DNA of 64,000 nucleotides from Cuneatibacter sp. NSJ-177 (GTDB taxonomy: Bacteria > Bacillota > Clostridia > Lachnospirales > Lachnospiraceae), in NCBI RefSeq assembly GCF_022867805.1, contig NZ_JALIFO010000004.1:45549-109548 (forward strand), in the 5' to 3' direction. Of the stretch, positions 59,171 through 64,000 are shown in pieces (positions within the stretch are counted from its first letter, which is position 1; every line of letters begins with the position of its first letter). The notes below the pieces were generated by a model. It was not told the DNA's origin. It saw only the letters and a program-made list of their open reading frames with translations, and did not search any database. The translations under genes were made by a program, and so were the position numbers.

Positions 59171-59242
59171 TGACTCCGACGGGAATCGAACCCGTGTTAC
59201 CGCCGTGAAAGGGCGATGTCTTAACCGCTTGACCACGGAGCC
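59171..59242 (-). tRNA. tRNA-Glu (TTC)
   Basis: A full cloverleaf: acceptor GGCTCCG/CGGAGTC with one G-T pair, anticodon loop CTTTCAC giving TTC, T arm ACGGGTTCGATTCCCGT. CCA is not encoded. It precedes tRNA-Cys in one transcript. Confidence 0.95.
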
Positions 59243-59277
59243 GAGATGTCATCCCTAGCTCGGAACTGACCTTGAAT

Positions 59278-59306
59278 AGAATATCATATTTTCCAGAGAA
59301 ATGCAA
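59278..59306 (-). promoter_or_regulatory. Promoter of tRNA-Glu/tRNA-Cys
   Basis: TTGCAT (59301-59306), 17 bases and TATTCT (59278-59283) on the minus strand, 36 bases before tRNA-Glu. Confidence 0.65.
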
Positions 59307-59470
59307 GGGCTTTTTGTGATAAATATTACGGTAAATCCAGTTTCATCGGCCTGCTCGCCGGTTTTCAGGATCTGCGGAGCGAAATTCCTTTCCCGCGGGC
59401 CGCAGTTGTTTTCCTGGCTTCGTCCTGCCCTTTGTTTTTAGTATGCGCATGATCTTGAAAAATATGAATA

Positions 59471-59506
59471 GGCCCTGCGGAGCCTGGCATTTCCTTCCGC
59501 AGGGCC
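59471..59506 (-). terminator. Terminator of CO dehydrogenase operon
   Basis: GGCCCTGCGGA (59471-59481) and TCCGCAGGGCC (59496-59506) pair perfectly; the minus strand continues TATTCATATTTTTC. It lies 37 bases after the oxidoreductase stop codon. Confidence 0.8.
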
Positions 59507-59542
59507 ACGGCAGGTTCCCGGTTTCCGTCCCACCGCCCAAAA

Positions 59543-60763
59543 TCAAGAATACAGATACTGTCCTCTCTCGCCGACTCCATAAAAATCGGCAAAGGAGAGA
59601 TGGAAAATATCGGTTTGAATCCCCGACAGGTCTATTTGATTTTTGATGACATATTGATAAACGCCGCTGTAGTCGATGGCTCCTTGGATCAGGATACTGT
59701 CCAGCTTGCCGCCGCGCAGGATCGCTCTCCGGTAACCCTTCGAGTCCTGGCAGCGGATCACCTGGTCTCCTTCCTGGACCGCGCCGCGCCCCAAAGAGAG
59801 GGTGGTCAGGCCATAGAAACTCATGGTATTCTTCATCCCATAGCGGTCTTCATATTTCACCGCCTGCCCGCACATGTTGCGGGCCGCCGTTTCTCCCTGC
59901 TTCTTGGCATTGGGCCAGATTCCGGCGATTCCCGTCACGTCTCCGGCCGCATAGACATCCTCGCAGCTGGTTTTTAAATAATCATCCACTTCGATAAAAC
60001 GCTCCGCCCGGATGCCGCTGTCTTTGACACACTCGATCGCAGGACGAACGCCGGCGGCAACCAGCACAAGATCACAGTCGATCCGAGTCCCGTCATCCAA
60101 AATCACCGTCTCAACCGCGCCGGAAGAATTCATCACGGTTTCCGTCGCCTTCTTCCCAAGCAGGAACCGGCATCCGGCGGCCTCGAACAGCTTCCGATAA
60201 GCCTCGCCCGCCGTCTCATCCAGCTGAAGAGGAAGAATCCGGTCCACCATCTCCACTACGGTAATCTCCTTGCCCTGCTCCAAAAAGGCATACGCCGCAT
60301 CCATACCAACCAGGCCGGAGCCCACGATCAGTATCTTTTCCGCCGGGTCCGCGAGGGCGCGGATCTCCTGGGCATCCTTCAGGTGGCGCAGGCCAAAGAC
60401 GTTGTTTGCCTCCCGGAATTGCCCCACCGGCGGAATGAAGCTATTTGCCCCCGTGGCAATCAGAAGGCGGTCGTAGGGGAAAGCACGCCCATCCGCCAAA
60501 ATCACCCGCCGTTCTCCGGTGTCGATCCCAGAGACGGTGACGCCCAAGAGCTGTTCGATTTTCTGGTCTTCAAAGAAGTGTTCCGGCACAAAGGAAAGAC
60601 CGGCCTCATCCCGTTCATGGCTTAGATACCGGTGCAGCATACAGCGGGAGTGCACGTACTCGTCGGAAGCAATCACAAGAACGGAAGCATCCGGCCGGAG
60701 AGAGCGGATGGTCTGGGCCGCCTGTATCCCGGCTGCGCCGGCGCCTATAATGATATGTCTCAT
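59543..60763 (-). CDS. FAD-dependent NAD(P)H oxidoreductase of the CODH operon
   Basis: The 406-residue enzyme belongs to the rubredoxin-reductase/NirB-like pyridine nucleotide-disulfide oxidoreductases. It has an FAD motif HIIIGAGAAGIQAAQTIR at the N-terminus, LLIATGANSF, the NAD(P) motif ILIVGSGLVGMDAAYAFLEQG and the second FAD motif DVYAAGDVTGI. In CooS-CooF-oxidoreductase operons this protein would take electrons from CO through CooF to NAD(P)+ or the reverse. ATG 60763 follows GGAGGTGGAGG and overlaps cooF by four bases. It ends the operon. Confidence 0.92.
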   Translation of the reverse strand: MRHIIIGAGAAGIQAAQTIRSLRPDASVLVIASDEYVHSRCMLHRYLSHERDEAGLSFVPEHFFEDQKIEQLLGVTVSGIDTGERRVILADGRAFPYDRLLIATGANSFIPPVGQFREANNVFGLRHLKDAQEIRALADPAEKILIVGSGLVGMDAAYAFLEQGKEITVVEMVDRILPLQLDETAGEAYRKLFEAAGCRFLLGKKATETVMNSSGAVETVILDDGTRIDCDLVLVAAGVRPAIECVKDSGIRAERFIEVDDYLKTSCEDVYAAGDVTGIAGIWPNAKKQGETAARNMCGQAVKYEDRYGMKNTMSFYGLTTLSLGRGAVQEGDQVIRCQDSKGYRRAILRGGKLDSILIQGAIDYSGVYQYVIKNQIDLSGIQTDIFHLSFADFYGVGERGQYLYS

Positions 60764-61212
60764 ACCTCCACCTCCTCCACAAAAATTGCTTTTTTCGGAC
60801 ACGCGCTGACACAGCTCGGCCCGTCCGCCAGCCCCTCGCAGAAATCACACTTAATCACTTTGGTTCTGGTGGCGGTATCTGCTTTTAAAACACCGTAGGG
60901 GCAATTCATCACGCACATGAAGCAGGACCCGCAGCGCTTTTCGTCGTACTTCACATGGCCAGTGACCGGATCTTTTTGCAGGGCTCCGCTCATACAGGAC
61001 ATGACGCATTCCGGCTGGTCGCAGTGACGGCAGAAGATCGGCTTGTAGCTGCCGTCCGCACACCCTACGATATGGTTGCGGGATTCATTACGAATATCCG
61101 TTAAATCCAAATCGTACACAGTCCCCGGCCCTTCCCGGTGGGCCTGCATACAGGCCACCGTACAATTCATACAGCCGTCACACTTGGCGGCGTCTATGAG
61201 GATTCGTTTCAT
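60760..61212 (-). CDS. cooF: CooF-type four-cluster ferredoxin
   Basis: The 150-residue electron carrier has four Cys clusters typical of CooF/HycB: CDGCMNCTVACMQAH, CRHCDQPECVMSC, CGSCFMCVMNCPYG and CDFCEGLADGPSCVSACPKKA. It passes electrons between the CO dehydrogenase and the FAD oxidoreductase encoded next. ATG 61212 follows TAGGAGGTGG, 12 bases after the cooS stop, and the gene overlaps the oxidoreductase gene by four bases, so the three are made together. Confidence 0.93.
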   Translation of the reverse strand: MKRILIDAAKCDGCMNCTVACMQAHREGPGTVYDLDLTDIRNESRNHIVGCADGSYKPIFCRHCDQPECVMSCMSGALQKDPVTGHVKYDEKRCGSCFMCVMNCPYGVLKADTATRTKVIKCDFCEGLADGPSCVSACPKKAIFVEEVEV

Positions 61213-61224
61213 ACCAGCCACCTC

Positions 61225-63108
61225 CTAAATTTGCAGCCCGCTTCGCTTTTCCAATATGATTTTCTCCAAAATATCCGCGGATTCCTTGGCGTCAGGATTG
61301 ATGATTACCTGCCCTCCGGTCAGCGCTTTCATATCCTCAGTCAATACTTTCACCGCCACGGGGCTTCCGGTCACAAACGGAGGCAGACCCAAGTGCAGCG
61401 GCAGGCCCAGGGCTAGACCAAAGCAACCGTCAGCCAACGCCTGTTCCTCCAGCCATTGAGCAGCGGAAAGCACCAGAGGAAGCTGAGGGAGATCCACGCC
61501 CAGCTCCGCGGCGATCTCCGTGGCTACGATTTCCAGACGTCCGATGGCCAGGCAGGGACCAAAGTTCAAAACAGGGGGGATCCCCAGTTTCCGACAGACT
61601 GCGCGGAGTTTCGGTCCGGCAAGCTCTGCGGCTTCCGGCGTCATCAGGCCGCAGTTTTCAATTCCTCCCGAAGAGCAGCCGGCCGTCAGGACCAGGATAT
61701 CCCTGGCAATCAATTCTTTGGTCAACTCCACGGTGAGAACATCATGTCCTCCGGCTGTCAGATTCGAGCATCCCACAACACCGGCAATTCCTTTGATATC
61801 CCCGGACACAATCAGGTCGATCAGCGGTTTCCAGGTGTCGCCCAGAAATGCTTTCAGCGAACCTTCACTGACCCCGGTAAGGGAGTGATCGTTCCCGTGA
61901 TCCTTCATCAAATTCATGGGAACACTTCCCCGCCGTTCCTTGTAGGCTTCGATGATCTTATCGATGAGAGCTTCGCTTTGCTGCTCTCTCTGCTGGAATT
62001 CAAAGGGCATTAACTCCGCGTTCGCCTTCTTCGCCACATCATCCAGGCAGATCTGCTTGATTTTCAGTTGGTCGCAGATCGGCTCAATACCGGGCAGCGT
62101 ACAGTTAAATTCCGACAGGACCGCATCGATCGCCCCGGTGGCCAGGATTGCTTCGCTGGTATAGTTATTTCCGGCGTGCCCGTCAAACACCTCGGTGTAA
62201 TGCGCGCCTCTCAGCTGGAGATCTTGGCCGACGCAGGTACATCCCACCAGCTTAAAGCCTTTGGCTCCAGCCGCCTTTGCCTTTTCCACGGCTGCAGGGG
62301 AAACCAGTTTCTCCTGTAAATCCACAAAAATCGTATGTTGATGTCCGGTGATCATGATATTGATGTAATCCGGATCAATCACCCGGAGCCCCACCGGCGC
62401 CATGCGCAGCTCCGGCTGTCCCAGTAGTACGTCATTTAAAAGGTTCGTCAAGGTCAGGCCGTACACGCCCGTGGAGATTCCCAGCTTCAAGCAGTCCACC
62501 AGCATATCCACCGGATCGGAATTCAGGTTGGTGGAACATTTCACCACGCCGTGAAAGACTTCGGACTTGGCCCCTCCGGGCAAGATTCCCAGCTCCTTCC
62601 AGCGCTTTACGCGGGGAGCGTAGGCAACTTTTTCCACCAGCTCTGCCTTCTCATACTCCGGCTTGTAGAGGTCCGCCAGTACCGCCTCAGCCACCCGTTC
62701 CGCCTTCTTATAGTCGTCGGTCTCCTCAATCCCGAAGATTTCCGCCAGATGATTCAGAGAGGCCAGGCCTTTCAGTTCTCCCCTCGCTTTTGCGGTATCC
62801 CTCAGATTGCGGGCGGTATTCTCCACGATATGGATGTAGCAGCCGCTGCCGGATGCCACGGCGCGCAGGAAATTCCGGACTACGATCGTATCCGCATTGG
62901 CCCCGCAGATCCCTCTGGGAGAGCTGGGGGTAATCCGGCAAGGGCCGTTGGCGCACAGGCGGCAGCAGACTCCCTGCAGCCCAAAACCGCATTTCGTGCG
63001 CTGGGTCTCCACCCGGTGATGGGATGTCTCCATCGGAAGGGACCGGATAAAGTCCTCCAACGGTTTGTCTGCACTCTTGCAGGTGCTGCATCCATAACAT
63101 TGGCTCAT
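61225..63108 (-). CDS. cooS: Anaerobic carbon monoxide dehydrogenase catalytic subunit
   Basis: The 627-residue nickel-iron enzyme interconverts CO and CO2. D-cluster Cys40 and Cys48 and B-cluster Cys49, 52, 57 and 68 are in the normal pattern KCGFGLQGVCCRLC-ANGPC. The six expected C-cluster ligands are all present (His256, Cys292, 336, 447, 478, 519). Two things are unusual by eye: QWLEEQA has Gln556 where CODH-II has the catalytic Lys563, and CYIHIVENTA replaces the usual histidine-rich AHSDHGR stretch. It is monofunctional in context, because no acetyl-CoA synthase gene is near. The ribosome site is AAGGAGGAC; an Rrf2 gene precedes. Confidence 0.95.
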   Translation of the reverse strand: MSQCYGCSTCKSADKPLEDFIRSLPMETSHHRVETQRTKCGFGLQGVCCRLCANGPCRITPSSPRGICGANADTIVVRNFLRAVASGSGCYIHIVENTARNLRDTAKARGELKGLASLNHLAEIFGIEETDDYKKAERVAEAVLADLYKPEYEKAELVEKVAYAPRVKRWKELGILPGGAKSEVFHGVVKCSTNLNSDPVDMLVDCLKLGISTGVYGLTLTNLLNDVLLGQPELRMAPVGLRVIDPDYINIMITGHQHTIFVDLQEKLVSPAAVEKAKAAGAKGFKLVGCTCVGQDLQLRGAHYTEVFDGHAGNNYTSEAILATGAIDAVLSEFNCTLPGIEPICDQLKIKQICLDDVAKKANAELMPFEFQQREQQSEALIDKIIEAYKERRGSVPMNLMKDHGNDHSLTGVSEGSLKAFLGDTWKPLIDLIVSGDIKGIAGVVGCSNLTAGGHDVLTVELTKELIARDILVLTAGCSSGGIENCGLMTPEAAELAGPKLRAVCRKLGIPPVLNFGPCLAIGRLEIVATEIAAELGVDLPQLPLVLSAAQWLEEQALADGCFGLALGLPLHLGLPPFVTGSPVAVKVLTEDMKALTGGQVIINPDAKESADILEKIILEKRSGLQI

Positions 63109-63179
63109 AGCATATGTCCTCCTTCAATACTTAACTTATTTAGTCTAGTTTAAGGGTAAAAATAAATACTACCAAAATC

Positions 63180-63581
63180 TCATTTCTGTAAAATCTGCGC
63201 GATAGACTTTTCCCTCAGGCTTTGAGTGAGCTGCGCCTGAATCCGGCACAACTCCCCATGAACCTGACAGGGATCGCCCGGTCGGTTCCGCGGGCACTCG
63301 TACCCGCTCTGCATGCAGTCGGTCAGCAGAAGGTTGGGATCAATGGCGGAAAACACATCCAAAAGCGACAGCCGGTTTAAGTCACAGGTCAGAGCGTAAC
63401 CGCCAGTATTTCCCCGGTAACTTCGAATCAAACCGGCCTTTTCCAGCTTTCTTGCGATCTTATAGGCAATGGCTGTTGTTATCTTTTCTCTTTCACAGAT
63501 TGAGTGGATGCTGATGATCTCCCCGGATGCCAGAGCCCGGATCATCCGCACCGCATAGTCGCATTCCCTGGTAAATAACAT
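63180..63581 (-). CDS. Rrf2-family transcriptional regulator of CODH operon
   Basis: The 133-residue protein has the Rrf2 winged helix (MLFTRECDYAVRMIRALASGE, then ITTAIAYKIARKLEKAGLIRSYRGNTGGYAL) and Cys residues in the C-terminal half (DCMQSGYECPRN, DPCQVHGELC) that could hold an iron-sulfur cluster, as in IscR/NsrR. It lies 71 bases upstream of cooS on the same strand and probably tunes it to redox state or CO. ATG 63581 follows AAGGAGACT; the longer frame is rejected because it overlaps the promoter. Confidence 0.9.
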   Translation of the reverse strand: MLFTRECDYAVRMIRALASGEIISIHSICEREKITTAIAYKIARKLEKAGLIRSYRGNTGGYALTCDLNRLSLLDVFSAIDPNLLLTDCMQSGYECPRNRPGDPCQVHGELCRIQAQLTQSLREKSIAQILQK

Positions 63582-63604
63582 AGACAGTCTCCTTATTTGA
63601 TTAA

Positions 63605-63640
63605 ACTTTAACATACTATACCAAAAAGGTCAAGTTAAAG
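63605..63640 (-). promoter_or_regulatory. Promoter and inverted repeat of the Rrf2-CODH operon
   Basis: On the minus strand TTGACC (63628-63633), 17 bases and TAAAGT (63605-63610). CTTTAAC (63606-63612) and GTTAAAG (63634-63640) are perfect inverted arms that bracket the promoter, a likely site of autoregulation. Confidence 0.5.
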
Positions 63641-63861
63641 ATGCTTATCAAACTTTTGTCTTTTCCTTGTTTTTCCATGATTTTCTCTGTTTAACTCAGA
63701 AATGAAGACTTTTATCCTTTTCGAATTGCGGATTCGTTAGTTCAAAACTTATTTGTTTTTTGCATTTCATTTATTGTAATCCGGCTACCGTCATACTGAT
63801 GATTCGCTTAAATAAACGGCGTCCAAGTCAAGCCTGCGGACAGATATAACTTTAGAGAAAC

Positions 63862-63897
63862 AAAAAAGCCTGCAAACATTTCTATCTGCAGGCTTTC
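63862..63897 (-). terminator. Terminator of tRNA-Asn
   Basis: AGCCTGCA (63867-63874) and TGCAGGCT (63887-63894) pair perfectly; on the minus strand six T follow. It sits directly behind tRNA-Asn. Confidence 0.85.
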
Positions 63898-63900
63898 CAG

Positions 63901-63973
63901 CTCCCCCTGTTGGACTCGAACCAACGACACTGCGGTTAACAGCCGCATGCTCTACCGACTGAGCTAAGGAGGA
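63901..63973 (-). tRNA. tRNA-Asn (GTT)
   Basis: A full cloverleaf: acceptor TCCTCCT/AGGGGGA with one T-G pair, D arm AGCTCAGTCGGTAGAGC, anticodon GTT in CTGTTAACC, T arm GTTGGTTCGAGTCCAAC, discriminator G. CCA is not encoded. Confidence 0.95.
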
Positions 63974-64000
63974 ATACTCTATTAAGATACAAAGAAACGG

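Larger units (their letters stand above)
63582..63900. other. Gene-free interval between Rrf2 gene and tRNA-Asn
   Basis: It contains the Rrf2 promoter with flanking inverted repeat and the tRNA-Asn terminator. The AT-rich rest (about 63645-63860) shows nothing I can name. Confidence 0.6.

Noticed and set aside
61225..63108. Reading the CODH operon as proof of acetogenesis
   Set aside because: No acetyl-CoA synthase, corrinoid iron-sulfur protein or formyl-branch gene is in the window. CooS-CooF-oxidoreductase units also occur in non-acetogens.
1..64000. CRISPR arrays, prophage genes, insertion sequences or a replication origin
   Set aside because: No regularly spaced repeats, capsid, integrase, transposase or DnaA-box clusters were seen. 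The Rpn-like gene is transposase-related by family only and has no terminal repeats.

Overview
The window looks like the chromosome of a moderately GC-rich anaerobic Firmicute of the Clostridia, most likely Lachnospiraceae-like. The grounds are strong AGGAGG ribosome sites, Thr/Ala-rich lipoprotein linkers after a lipobox, a CD3324-type small HTH protein, a clostridial-type CooS/CooF CO dehydrogenase, and corrinoid methyltransferases. No ribosomal RNA, phage, IS element or CRISPR array was seen. Function calls rest on motifs read by eye; no database search was run.

Layout. 0-14 kb: a sirtuin cut by the window edge with an attenuator-like leader, an orphan URO-D-family methyltransferase, SfsA, a xylose-isomerase-like TIM barrel, two small membrane proteins, a two-component pair, an antibiotic-sensing-type cassette (response regulator, ABC ATPase, permease, kinase), a secreted lipoprotein serpin, a MetH-activation-like protein, a small HTH protein and a Vat-like acetyltransferase. 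14-22 kb: a co-directional block of PocR/AraC regulator (frameshifted), corrinoid protein, pterin-dependent methyltransferase, second corrinoid protein, URO-D methyltransferase and TRAP transporter Q-M-P. It reads as import plus corrinoid-dependent demethylation of a methylated organic acid. 22-31 kb: an orphan immunity-like protein, a truncated sigma factor, a peroxiredoxin, then a sigma-54 region (PatB-like C-S lyase, AGCS symporter, enhancer-binding protein, CapA-like protein) with good -24/-12 elements.

31-58 kb is an organic-acid catabolic region with three more complete TRAP transporters. One follows a CoA-transferase and a MaoC hydratase, and one follows an enolase-superfamily dehydratase. 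Around them are IclR, AraC, LysR and MerR regulators, two FabK/nitronate-monooxygenase-like flavoproteins, an alkylsulfatase-like metallo-beta-lactamase protein, an Rpn/YhgA-like nuclease and a MerR-ABC exporter whose ATPase is frameshifted. In all three P-Q-M TRAP operons a GC-rich stem-loop without a U tract lies between dctP and dctQM.

58-64 kb: tRNA-Cys and tRNA-Glu, then a CO dehydrogenase operon read leftward (Rrf2 regulator, cooS, cooF, FAD/NAD oxidoreductase), and tRNA-Asn at the right edge.

Together the genes suggest a gut-type or anaerobic organism that takes up diverse organic acids through TRAP systems, removes methyl groups onto tetrahydrofolate through corrinoid proteins, and has CO/CO2 redox chemistry that could connect to the methyl branch. 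No acetyl-CoA synthase genes lie in the window, so full acetogenesis cannot be claimed from it.
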